The notes under the pieces: model-generated
Told to the model about the DNA's origin: nothing
The model's database searches: none
What the model saw: only the letters and a program-made list of their open reading frames with translations
Made by a program: the position numbers and the translations under genes
Shown: one piece after another, positions 51,737-59,911 of the stretch
Layout of the letters: each line of letters starts with the position of its first letter
How positions within the stretch are numbered: the stretch's first letter is position 1
From: an uncultured Eubacterium sp.
GTDB lineage: Bacteria; Bacillota; Clostridia; Lachnospirales; Lachnospiraceae
Direction of reading: 5' to 3'
DNA: 64,000 bases
Assembly (NCBI GenBank): GCA_948470065.1
Contig: CAOKNO010000005.1
Coordinates: 1 to 64,000, forward strand

Positions 51737-54516
51737 AAAGCGCTTACCTCCTTCTGGATCTGAGCAAATGCTACAAGCGCCCGTTCAGAATCTATTTTGC
51801 TGTTTGTGCTTCCGATATCAAGAAGCATCTGCTCGATTTCCTGCCGCTTTTGGGGATAATATTCCAAAAACAACGGAATCGTACGATATACATGTTCCTT
51901 ATCCTTCGATACCCGGTTCGGCAGATAAAGCAGCGTTTTGGCATAATAAAGATATAGATCAGGATTCGTATCCTTAAAGTCCGAAAAGGCTTGTTTGATT
52001 TTCCCAGCAAGATAAGCCTTTACTTCCACGCATGGATGCTCCATCATACGTGTCATAAATTGCGTCGGGATCTTGTTCCCATACCATTCGTCAAGCTTTT
52101 CTAAACCATACTGATAGGTCCTTTCGACAGGGGAATCCAATAAAAGCATATGTAGCTTTTCCCTTTTTCCAATCCCACAGCCTTCCAACACAGACTTCGC
52201 GATTTGGTTCAAATGATACACGTTGCATTCCAAAAGCAGAAGGAGCGCAGACGCCCGCTCAGCAAGCGCCTCCTGATGGCGCCCTATGATTTCGGTCAGC
52301 GTTTTCACAAGCCTCTTAGAGCCTGTTTCCAAAATAGACAAGATTAAGCTATCCTTCGGCAAAGCGTCCTCTTTGCATGATTCCAGCAGCGCTATGGTGT
52401 TGTATTCCTTCTCAGGAATCTTATCATGCCGTAGATCAATGTCCTTAAGCATCTCGTTCAATACGCCGCACGGCGCAAAGAATACGATTTGTTCTGTTAT
52501 GTCAAACAGGAAGCTGGGAAGCTTTTCTAGCCTTAGCAGCAAGGATACAAAATAACGCAGCAAATCCTTCTGTTCCTCTGACGTTGCAGCTTCTAATTTA
52601 CCAACAGATGTTAACAATAATTCTGTCGCCTGCCCCGGAAGTTCTATTTGCCGCTCCAAAAAGCGTCCCCTGTTTTCAGCGATTGATTTTAGGAAAACCG
52701 TATATTCTTCCACGGAAAATTGATTCAGATTGTCTTCCAACACACTATACCATGTTTCTATGGTATCGAGAAACAGGAAACCAGCGATATCTTCCGGCTG
52801 GAACTTCCCATTCGTCCTCCGAAAATATTCCTTGGCCGCATCCCACAATTTTTCCATCGGCGTATTCATTAAGGAAACCATAATGCCTGCGTCAAACTCC
52901 TGCAATGCTTCTAACCTGGGCAGCAGTATCCCTTCAAAGATCGCCGCCGTCTTTTCATACGGTATGTTGGAAAACGCAATCAGCTCTTTGATCCCAAAAG
53001 CGTCTAGCTTATGCTCTGCTTGCGCCCTTTTTAGGAGTGCATAGCAGAATTGATGTACCGGCACGGCCTTTGCATTTTGGGCGATAAACAAAACGTCCGT
53101 CAGATACCTCCGCCAGATGGAACGCCCTGTTGCGTCATCGCTTGCCGCCACTTCCCGAAAATATCGGTTAAAAAAGTAATTGCCCGAGAAATCGTCGCAA
53201 TAGACGTCCATATTGTCCCATCCGGTATAGCTTACCAGCATCTCACGCGCGGCCGCTATAAATTTTGCCTCATCTGTTGCCAGATACCCGTCAAGCGTCC
53301 TCCTAAGGTAACGCACGTAGTAATTGTATGCGCCGGTCCTGCCGCTTCCTTTAAAATAATAGGTCGTCCTTGGGGCGTCTAAGTAATAAGCGATTTTCCC
53401 AATCGCATCCGCCATCCCATATGCCTTTGCAGTCTGTATGGCGTTTTTAAACGCGATATTCTTCACGTTCCTACCATCTGTGTAAGTATTGTTATCATAC
53501 AGGTTCTGGCTCCCAAAGATGTAAAACATATTTTGATAAGCATTCGGCCGCTCTAAATATTCCTGGAGCTCTTTGCCTTTGCGTTTGATCCCGTTTAGCT
53601 TTAAGTGTTTGATATGGAAATCCATTTCAGGAAGCGTCTGGTATAGAAGATCCTTCTGCTCCTGAAGCAGCTTCTCGTCAAATACGGCGGTATATTGGCG
53701 GATACAGCGTTGCAGCCCACTGTGATATGCTTCGCTTGCCCATAATACGCCGCTTCTGTCTATCCGCCCTGCGGTTTCTAATAAGATTGGATTCTTCTCT
53801 ACCGTAAGTTCCTGGAAAATGCCGCACGCCAGCTCTACGCTTGCCACCTTTAAGATACGTTCATATTCTTCTACAGAAGGCTGCGTTTCGATCCATTGGC
53901 GCAGGTATTTTATCCTGGCATACAGACGCTGGCCCGAACACATATGTATGGCCATTTCCATCTTTGGGCTGCCTGCTTCAAAGCCAAACAGGACACTGGG
54001 ATCCTGAATCAATTCAAAATCTTGGAAACGGATTTGATGTTCCGTTAAATAAGCGGCGTAATCCGTATAACCCATGTCCTCATAATAGTTAAACACAACG
54101 TCCTGTTTTAACTCATAAAAATCTTTGATGATATATTCCTCATCAATATCTATATACTGCTGCCATCCTGTCCTCTGGTTATAATCCCAATATCTGTGCG
54201 CCGTTTTATAGCCCTTGCTATAACAAAGCACGTTCTTTTCTTCACAGTAATGTGTATTTGGGATAGAAGGCAGATGCCCGTTTACCCCATGGAAAACAGC
54301 GTAATGCGTATAGCCCACCGTAGGCTTTAACACGTATGCATCTGGATAATAGGAGCGGGGGGATTTCCTCAATTCCCGCTCGATCTCCTGCTTCCCATAC
54401 AAAATAAGCAGACAGGGATTCTTCTGGCTGTCAAAGCCCCATAGCAGTATCCTACGGATTGGCGGCTCTTCTAGCTTCCAGAGCCGCCGCTCTTCCTCTG
54501 ATGTTACATTCTTCAT
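51733..54516 (-). CDS. Large ARM/HEAT-like helical protein of the retron operon
   Basis: This 927-residue protein is first in the operon. Residues 1-190 are rich in aromatic residues (for example YWDYNQRTGWQQYIDIDEEY). From about 300 on the sequence is almost all amphipathic helices with HEAT/ARM-like pairs (for example in 735-860, RLVKTLTEIIGRHQEALAER). I see no enzyme motif. Such scaffolds often hold partner proteins or sense a trigger. An AGGAA-type site precedes ATG 54516, and the stop overlaps the WH-SWIM start (ATGA). In the operon it likely works with the WH-SWIM protein as effector or scaffold. Confidence 0.75.
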   Translation of the reverse strand: MKNVTSEEERRLWKLEEPPIRRILLWGFDSQKNPCLLILYGKQEIERELRKSPRSYYPDAYVLKPTVGYTHYAVFHGVNGHLPSIPNTHYCEEKNVLCYSKGYKTAHRYWDYNQRTGWQQYIDIDEEYIIKDFYELKQDVVFNYYEDMGYTDYAAYLTEHQIRFQDFELIQDPSVLFGFEAGSPKMEMAIHMCSGQRLYARIKYLRQWIETQPSVEEYERILKVASVELACGIFQELTVEKNPILLETAGRIDRSGVLWASEAYHSGLQRCIRQYTAVFDEKLLQEQKDLLYQTLPEMDFHIKHLKLNGIKRKGKELQEYLERPNAYQNMFYIFGSQNLYDNNTYTDGRNVKNIAFKNAIQTAKAYGMADAIGKIAYYLDAPRTTYYFKGSGRTGAYNYYVRYLRRTLDGYLATDEAKFIAAAREMLVSYTGWDNMDVYCDDFSGNYFFNRYFREVAASDDATGRSIWRRYLTDVLFIAQNAKAVPVHQFCYALLKRAQAEHKLDAFGIKELIAFSNIPYEKTAAIFEGILLPRLEALQEFDAGIMVSLMNTPMEKLWDAAKEYFRRTNGKFQPEDIAGFLFLDTIETWYSVLEDNLNQFSVEEYTVFLKSIAENRGRFLERQIELPGQATELLLTSVGKLEAATSEEQKDLLRYFVSLLLRLEKLPSFLFDITEQIVFFAPCGVLNEMLKDIDLRHDKIPEKEYNTIALLESCKEDALPKDSLILSILETGSKRLVKTLTEIIGRHQEALAERASALLLLLECNVYHLNQIAKSVLEGCGIGKREKLHMLLLDSPVERTYQYGLEKLDEWYGNKIPTQFMTRMMEHPCVEVKAYLAGKIKQAFSDFKDTNPDLYLYYAKTLLYLPNRVSKDKEHVYRTIPLFLEYYPQKRQEIEQMLLDIGSTNSKIDSERALVAFAQIQKEVSAL

Positions 54517-54544
54517 AATGATTCCTTTCTACCAAAGCTAACTA

Positions 54545-54667
54545 CCCCACGACAAGCTGGCAGGGCGCTTACCCTTGCGGCATCCACAAAATATCCATAC
54601 ATACCGCTGGGCACATAGCATGGCTATTTCCCTAAGCGCCCTTTGTGCGTATTGCATGTGGGAATAA
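54545..54667. repeat. Foldable repeat inside the retron operon 5' region
   Basis: It runs from CCCCACGACAAGCT to ATGTGGGAATAA. The arms GGGCGCTTA (54563-54571) and TAAGCGCCC (54633-54641) pair perfectly, and CCCAC/GTGGG closes the outside. It lies between the operon promoter and its first gene, so it would be in the mRNA leader. Read on the minus strand it also contains short frames with no sign of being genes. Related copies are at 46267 and 63165. Confidence 0.7.
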
Positions 54668-54702
54668 AAGCCGCCATATGGTTTCTATTATAAATATATA
54701 AA

Positions 54703-54731
54703 ATTATAGTATAATTTCCACTAATTTTCAA
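54703..54731 (-). promoter_or_regulatory. Promoter of the retron protein operon
   Basis: On the minus strand TTGAAA, 17 bases, TATAAT. The predicted leader before the ARM/HEAT gene is about 180 nt and includes the foldable repeat. Confidence 0.7.
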
Positions 54732-54773
54732 GCAAATTGGGGATATCATTTGAGAACATCAGATAAAATTTAG

Positions 54774-54801
54774 TTGACATTTTTGAAATATATGATACAA
54801 T
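54774..54801 (+). promoter_or_regulatory. Promoter of the retron non-coding RNA
   Basis: On the plus strand TTGACA, 16 bases, TACAAT. Transcription should start at about 54808, two bases before the first end repeat of the RNA. It diverges from the operon promoter, whose -35 box is 43 bases away. Confidence 0.7.
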
Positions 54802-54809
54802 TTATAAAA

Positions 54810-55011
54810 AGGTTAGATTTTCTGGCCAAAATGCTTTGGGGATGCTCCAAGGTTGTTCTTTATTAGCCATTTCACCACAATGTTCTGCGTCACTCGCACG
54901 GTATTCGACACTAGTGCGTTTTGACAGTAGCCTGCGGCAGAAACGCACTAGTGTCGCACCGTGCTAAAGTGTCAGAACAGAGTATAAGATTGTTTGCAGA
55001 AAATCTAACCT
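54810..55011 (+). ncRNA. Candidate retron msr-msd RNA
   Basis: The ends AGGTTAGATTTTCTG (54810-54824) and CAGAAAATCTAACCT (54997-55011) are 15-bp perfect inverted repeats, like a1/a2 of retrons. G54825, next to a1, could be the branching guanosine. The msr-like half has a small hairpin CTTTGGGG/CTCCAAGG (about 54834-54852; CCAAA/TTTGG is an alternative). The msd-like half is a long stem: GTTCTG/CAGAAC, CACT/AGTG, GCACGGT/ACCGTGC, then a 16-bp perfect stem (54906-54921 with 54941-54956) and a 19-base loop. Orientation follows from the plus-strand promoter and from msr preceding msd. The rest of 54517-55283 holds two promoters, one repeat and AT-rich DNA. Confidence 0.75.
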
Positions 55012-55283
55012 GGTTTATTGCGTTGCCTTGTCCAATGTTAATTTACCATCATATAATAGATCAATAGTTTTTTTAATTCAATACGCTATTCTTTCGGCAT
55101 TGTCTTTTCTATCCATTGTTTTGTTTTTTTATCTCCCTATTCTGCGACCACACCACTTTACCTTCGTGCATATAAAAAGACCATCCATCCTCAAAATGCC
55201 ATATCAATCACCACGAAAATATTTATACCATTAGAAGTAGTCATTTTATACCTTTTCCAATCGCTTTTTTGAAAACTAAAAAC

Positions 55284-55967
55284 CTATCGGTACACCTCAC
55301 GGAACGCTATAAATGCCTCTGCTCTTTCCACCCCTACGTTACTCCCGCGGAATGCCGCTAATGCACGCAACGCTTCTGGGCTCCGGGGATGCGGGAAGGC
55401 CGCGCCTTCACTCTGATAACAACGCATCCCTTCAATCTTCGCGTCCAGGGTTTTTGAAACGTCAAAATAGACATTCGGGGTAAACGGCTCTGCATATGTA
55501 TAATTCCACTCGGTAGACGAAGGCGTTTCAAACGCATAGATACGATCGACACCGTACCCGCCGACCGGGCGGCAGGCAGTCAATACAGCCTCGCATACAA
55601 TCCTATGGTCAATATTCAGCTCTCCATGATGATGCGTAAATATGGTATCTGGCTTGTATTCTTCTATGGAACGGCCAACCATCTTTATGATATCTAGCAG
55701 TTCCATCCCGTCTAGCCTGTTATCCGGCAAGCCGCAGAATCCAATTGACGCATAGCCTATGATCCTGGCCGCCTTTCTGGCGTCTTCCTTCAGCTTATCT
55801 ATTTCATGCGAGTCTGCATCCGCCCTATTCTCGCTCCTTGCACTGATTCCTTCTCCGACGATTACCGCCCGGCAACATACCCCCTGATCCGCCAGCCTGC
55901 GGACAGTCCCGCCTACCCCCAGAAGTTCATCATCGGGATGGGCTGCAACAACTAATACATTTTTCAT
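55284..55967 (-). CDS. PIG-L/LmbE-family deacetylase
   Basis: This 227-residue zinc-dependent N-deacetylase has the metal motif VVAAHPDDELLGVGG and the distal His in FTHHHGELNIDH. Family members remove acetyl groups from amino sugars and their conjugates. The start is ATG 55967 (MKNVLVV); the frame extends upstream into the palindromic repeat without support. It lies at the end of the nonulosonic-acid cluster and might act on an acetamido sugar made there, but the repeat separates it from the cluster. Confidence 0.9.
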   Translation of the reverse strand: MKNVLVVAAHPDDELLGVGGTVRRLADQGVCCRAVIVGEGISARSENRADADSHEIDKLKEDARKAARIIGYASIGFCGLPDNRLDGMELLDIIKMVGRSIEEYKPDTIFTHHHGELNIDHRIVCEAVLTACRPVGGYGVDRIYAFETPSSTEWNYTYAEPFTPNVYFDVSKTLDAKIEGMRCYQSEGAAFPHPRSPEALRALAAFRGSNVGVERAEAFIAFREVYR

Positions 55968-55994
55968 AGATTCTCCTCTTCCTTTTCTTATATT

Positions 55995-56137
55995 TAGGCA
56001 ATTGCGAAACGTTCTCTGCAACAGATGCGGTTGTCCCATCCATACAAAAGCGGGCTCCGGATGCCGTCGCAAGTCGCCCTTCTTTTGTATGGATGGGACA
56101 ACCGCTGTTCCTAGATATTAAGTTTTACAAACGCCTA
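55995..56137. repeat. 143-bp palindromic repeat, copy B
   Basis: It runs from TAGGCAATTGCGAAAC to GTTTTACAAACGCCTA. The inner arms pair perfectly over 24 bp (from GCGGTTGTCCCATC to its complement ending GACAACCGC). The centre GATGCCGTCGCAAGTCGCCC matches copy A at 45392. It lies between BCCT transporter and deacetylase genes. Confidence 0.85.
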
Positions 56138-56153
56138 TTCTGATATTGCTTCC

Positions 56154-56191
56154 GGCAATTGCGAAGTTCCCTTAACTGTTTCACAATTACC
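56154..56191. repeat. Short inverted repeat with ends like the 143-bp element
   Basis: GGCAATTGCGAA (56154-56165) and TTCACAATTACC (56180-56191) pair with two wobble positions. The first arm is identical to bases near the start of copy B. It overlaps the BCCT gene stop by five bases and may be a minimal derivative of the same element, or its terminator. Confidence 0.5.
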
Positions 56192-57683
56192 TATCCTTTT
56201 TCAGCATTTTTACAGCAGAAGCAATTACGAGGAACATTACTGCTGCAAGGGGCAGGCCAGCCAGGATTGCCAACACCTGTACTGCGCCAAATCCCCCCAC
56301 GCGCAAAAGCACAAATGTAACTAAGCAAGCCATTGCCGCCCAAAACACCCGCATCCAGCGCGGCGCATGATCGTCCGCCGTCTTATGCTTCGTGGTTGTT
56401 TCCGCGGCCACAAAAGAACTGGAATCCACAGTTGTGGCCATAAAGACAAACACAAGAGCCGCTACTAAGACCATCATGGCTTTAGGCATAGGCATATTCT
56501 GTAAAATCAGCAGGATCGCCGCTGGCTGCCCGTCACGGTTTAATGCGGCGGCGATATCCACGCCGCCCTGCTGAAGTTTTATGGCATAATTCCCAAGCGT
56601 GGACATTGCTACCCAACAGCCAAGGCTGCAAAAGACCATCTGGCCTACCGCAACCTCCCGCAACGTCCTCCCTTTGGAAATCCGGGCGTTAAACACTCCC
56701 ATAAGCGGCATATACACGATAAGCCACGCCCAATACCATACTGTCCAGCTCCCCACAAAGCCCCCATCCCCATACGGGTCTGTATAAGTAAGCATACGGA
56801 TAAAATTCTGTGCATAAAGCCCAAGCGTATTCACCTCCGCCCGGAAAAGCGGCAGGATCCCCCCAAGAATACCAACAAACGCCATAAACGAAAATGCCAG
56901 CGCTACATTGATATTGCTGAGGTTCTTAATCCCCTTTGACAGACCCAGGTAGACGCTTGATCCAAACATCAATACCCAGATGGCCAAAATCACGCCTTGA
57001 AGTACGGCTGCATATTCATCTCCAATGCCAAAAATTTCCTGGAATAATAGAGTCAACAGGGGCATACCAAGCCCCATAGACGTGACAGGCGCCATAACCG
57101 CCCCAAACGTCCCTAAAATATCTATCAAGGCTCCAATAGGACCCTTGCCCTGCTTGCCAAGCACAGAGCCACATGCGACGCCAAGCGATATGCTGCTTTT
57201 CCCTCTATTGTAAAGGGCATATCCAATCGCTACCGAGGCTGGTATGTATAGCGTCCACGCATTGAGCCCCCAATGGTAATGGGAATACATCTGGGCATAC
57301 TCATATGCCTGTATGGACAATGGCTCTATCTGAAAAGGCGGTGCAGACGCATAAATAACCGTTTCTATGAAACCAAACACAATCAGGCCTGCACTACAGC
57401 TTGTAGTAAACATCATGGCAACCCAAGAGAGGTTCCCATACTCTGGCTTACAGCTTTCCCCTCCCAGCCTTATCTTCCCCTTCGGGCTTATGATAATCCA
57501 GAGAGAGAACGCAAAGGCTCCAAGGTTGGCAAGAATAAAGAACCACCCAAAATTCCTGGACATAAACGCATAGATCGCGTCTACTACGCCCTGCACACGT
57601 TCCAGCCGGATACTTACAATAGCCAGCACCAACACAATAATCGTTACTGTTGGCAAAAATCTTTTCCAATCTGTTTTTCTCAT
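56187..57683 (-). CDS. BCCT-family betaine/choline/carnitine transporter
   Basis: This 498-residue inner-membrane transporter has about 12 helices. The family's tryptophan motif is present as GSWTVWYWAWLIVY followed by MGVFNARISKGRTLREV, and the Gly-rich stretch VTSMGLGMPLL lies in helix 5. The substrate is a quaternary amine or related zwitterion. The ATG at 57683 is preferred over a GTG one codon before. Its place after an ATP-grasp gene in a nonulosonic-acid cluster is unusual; it may import a methylated amine used for decoration, or be unrelated. Confidence 0.93.
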   Translation of the reverse strand: MRKTDWKRFLPTVTIIVLVLAIVSIRLERVQGVVDAIYAFMSRNFGWFFILANLGAFAFSLWIIISPKGKIRLGGESCKPEYGNLSWVAMMFTTSCSAGLIVFGFIETVIYASAPPFQIEPLSIQAYEYAQMYSHYHWGLNAWTLYIPASVAIGYALYNRGKSSISLGVACGSVLGKQGKGPIGALIDILGTFGAVMAPVTSMGLGMPLLTLLFQEIFGIGDEYAAVLQGVILAIWVLMFGSSVYLGLSKGIKNLSNINVALAFSFMAFVGILGGILPLFRAEVNTLGLYAQNFIRMLTYTDPYGDGGFVGSWTVWYWAWLIVYMPLMGVFNARISKGRTLREVAVGQMVFCSLGCWVAMSTLGNYAIKLQQGGVDIAAALNRDGQPAAILLILQNMPMPKAMMVLVAALVFVFMATTVDSSSFVAAETTTKHKTADDHAPRWMRVFWAAMACLVTFVLLRVGGFGAVQVLAILAGLPLAAVMFLVIASAVKMLKKDR

Positions 57684-57697
57684 CACAACACACCCCT

Positions 57698-58822
57698 TTA
57701 GCTTAACCTACTCCAGTTCCTTACCATTTCCCGGAATGGCTCTGGATCATCCCAATCCAGGTAAAAGGGGCAATCTGTCTGTTTGAAATCCATTAGCCAA
57801 TCCGCCTGGCTCATCCTGCCGCCTTCCACACGTTTTCCATAATCAATCGGTTCTACCATTGCCGTATAATGCTCTGGGATCGTCCTGTACCAATTCCCGT
57901 TTATCTCTCCGGAAAGCATCGCCTCTGCCCAAAGACGTGGCAGCGGCATCCCAAGCTTCGATGCGATATAGCCCCAGGTGGAATGCCGGAAGTTTATCTC
58001 GCTGAAATAATAGACGCCGTCTGGCCCTATCAGAAATTCAATGGAGAAAATACCTTCAAACCCAATTTCCTCGAGCATTGCCTGTAAGGCGTCTGACATC
58101 CTCTTATCCCGGACAGGATGTACTGTCATATAAGGACTGTAATACCCACGGATCAGATAATTGTAAGTAGACGCAATCGGGAGAAATACCTTCTTGCCAC
58201 GGTTAACGGAAAAACCGTCAAGGCAGTATTCATTCTTCTTCTCTATAAACTCCTGGATCAGCACCTTTGGACTTAAGATATGCGGATAAGCTTCTTCTAG
58301 ATCCCTGGCTGAATAGCATATATGGACGTCTGATTTCCAGCCGCCAATATTGGGGGAAATCGACTTTGTGATAACTGGATATTTAATATCCTCCGGAACC
58401 ACCCCACGATCCGCCACAACCGTATGCAAGACGTTTAAGCCATGCTTTTTGGCCAAATCCAGGATTGCCTTTTTATCCATATATTGCGTGATGCGGCCAC
58501 TTACGCCAGCGTTAAACAAAATGAACTGATCCTTCAACTCCTCATAGCCCATATCCAAAAGGCTCTGGATATCATCATCTGAAGTAAGTACAAAAGGCTT
58601 CTCCTTCCGCCCACTGTATTCTGCCAGCAACACCTGGTACGCCTCTTCTGGGGAATCCACAAAATGGCAGCGGGATATGTATTTGCTCTTGGATGCAACA
58701 ACGCTTTTCCCTTTGATTGCAATAAAAACCGGATGAATCCCAGACTGTCCAAGGGAACGGATGATGCCAAGCGGATTATAGTGCTCCTGGCCGATTACGA
58801 TGAAAAGGTGGTGTTTTAACAT
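57698..58822 (-). CDS. ATP-grasp ligase-like protein
   Basis: This 374-residue protein has a preATP-grasp domain (LFIVIGQEHYNPLGIIRSLG) and an ATP-grasp fold with the ATP-binding lysine strand PVITKSISPNIGGW, LIQEFIEKKNEYCLDGF and the metal site FSIEFLIGPDGVYYFSEINFR. Such enzymes join a carboxylate to an amine or alcohol. It may attach an amino acid to the sugar made by this cluster. It starts 62 bases after the MaoC-like gene. The substrate is unknown. Confidence 0.85.
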   Translation of the reverse strand: MLKHHLFIVIGQEHYNPLGIIRSLGQSGIHPVFIAIKGKSVVASKSKYISRCHFVDSPEEAYQVLLAEYSGRKEKPFVLTSDDDIQSLLDMGYEELKDQFILFNAGVSGRITQYMDKKAILDLAKKHGLNVLHTVVADRGVVPEDIKYPVITKSISPNIGGWKSDVHICYSARDLEEAYPHILSPKVLIQEFIEKKNEYCLDGFSVNRGKKVFLPIASTYNYLIRGYYSPYMTVHPVRDKRMSDALQAMLEEIGFEGIFSIEFLIGPDGVYYFSEINFRHSTWGYIASKLGMPLPRLWAEAMLSGEINGNWYRTIPEHYTAMVEPIDYGKRVEGGRMSQADWLMDFKQTDCPFYLDWDDPEPFREMVRNWSRLS

Positions 58823-58884
58823 GGTGTGGTTCCTCCTAAATACCTAAATTCATTCACCCAAAGATTTTCTTTTTGGATTGTCCT

Positions 58885-59280
58885 TTATATTAATACTTTT
58901 GCATTTCCACAAACCTTACATATTTCATTTTTACCATATACATTCGTTTCCAAATAAACGATTCTTTTTTCCCATAAAATATCTATTATCTTTACATTCA
59001 CTATTACGCGCTCTCCTACATAGACTGGCCTTAGAAATTTTAAATTCTGTTCTAAGTAAATACTTCCTTTTCCAGGTAACTGCATTCCCACTACTTTTGA
59101 AATCACCCCTGCTACAAACATGCCATGTACTATTGGCGCCCCAAATCTACCTTTTCGTGCAAACTCATCATCTAAATGTAATGGGTTTTTATCTCCTGTA
59201 ATATCAGAAAATACCAAAACATCATTTTTTTCAAATTTCTTTTCTATAGAAATTTCCTGTCCAATATAAAAGTCATTCAT
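58885..59280 (-). CDS. MaoC-like hydratase
   Basis: This 131-residue hot-dog-fold protein has the hydratase motif SDITGDKNPLHLDDEFA (Asp and His catalytic pair) and GAPIVHGMF. Members hydrate enoyl-CoA thioesters. Its ATG overlaps the acyltransferase stop by eight bases. The gene is much more AT-rich than the housekeeping genes. In a sugar cluster it could make or modify a hydroxyacyl group, for example 3-hydroxybutyryl, that the acyltransferase adds. That is inference. Confidence 0.88.
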   Translation of the reverse strand: MNDFYIGQEISIEKKFEKNDVLVFSDITGDKNPLHLDDEFARKGRFGAPIVHGMFVAGVISKVVGMQLPGKGSIYLEQNLKFLRPVYVGERVIVNVKIIDILWEKRIVYLETNVYGKNEICKVCGNAKVLI

Positions 59281-59845
59281 TTCTTTTGCTCTCCATCAAA
59301 GCTTTCTCCAAACGTAAGATTTCTTTTTTTCTGTTTGCTTTTTTCTTTGCAGGTATTCCTGCATAAATTGACCAAGGCTCTGTTTGCTTATTACATAAAC
59401 ACATACTCCCAACAGCCGTCCCCATTTCAATGGTAACTCCTGGTAAAACCACAGAATTACATCCTATAATAGCATGCTTTTTTATTTTGACCTGAGAGCT
59501 AACAAATTTCGGTTTATATTCCTCTGGAATCATGGGGTTTGTCATTGAATTTCCCGTATAATCATCTGTTTCAGCATATATAGAACATCTTGAGGACAAA
59601 CCCGAAAAGCTTTCCATAATTATCCCACTTTCGCCTCCATATAAACCACAAAACTGTGAAATATGAATATAATCTCCCAATACTACATTTCCACTGATAA
59701 CTGTAAAATCATCTATTCTAACATGGCTTCCAATGCTCAATTTTTCTGGTGTATATAACACAACATGGCATCCTATCAAAACATCTTCTCCACATGATTT
59801 TAATCCTAATTCTTCTATTTCTTCCTTACATAAAAAATTATTCAT
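59273..59845 (-). CDS. Hexapeptide-repeat O/N-acyltransferase
   Basis: This 190-residue left-handed beta-helix protein has repeated hexapeptides (VLIGCHVVLYTPEKLSIGSH, VISGNVVLGDYIHISQF, IIGCNSVVLPGVTIEMGTAV). It resembles WbbJ/NeuD-like acetyltransferases acting on surface sugars. The gene is AT-rich and translationally coupled to the MaoC-like gene. It probably acylates the nonulosonic acid or its precursor. Confidence 0.88.
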   Translation of the reverse strand: MNNFLCKEEIEELGLKSCGEDVLIGCHVVLYTPEKLSIGSHVRIDDFTVISGNVVLGDYIHISQFCGLYGGESGIIMESFSGLSSRCSIYAETDDYTGNSMTNPMIPEEYKPKFVSSQVKIKKHAIIGCNSVVLPGVTIEMGTAVGSMCLCNKQTEPWSIYAGIPAKKKANRKKEILRLEKALMESKRNE

Positions 59846-59911
59846 TTTATCTCTACACCACTTTCTATCCCATCATCTAATACCTTTTTTCCTAATTCAA
59901 ATATATTATTA

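Noticed and set aside
54810..55011. Reading the retron RNA on the minus strand
   Set aside because: That orientation would put the long stem before the small hairpins, and no good promoter stands before 55011 on the minus strand. The plus-strand promoter ends eight bases before the first repeat.
54810..55011. The same sequence as a miniature transposon or ordinary terminator
   Set aside because: End repeats could be transposon-like, but there is no obvious target duplication, and the msr-then-msd layout next to a retron reverse transcriptase explains it better. No T tail follows the stem, so it is not a terminator.
55028..55234. 68-codon hydrophobic plus-strand frame after the retron RNA
   Set aside because: No start signals and no family resemblance; the hydrophobicity follows from T-rich DNA.
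55995..56137. 143-bp palindromes as integron attC sites
   Set aside because: No GTTRRRY/RYYYAAC core at the ends and no integrase; the arms are longer and more perfect than attC.
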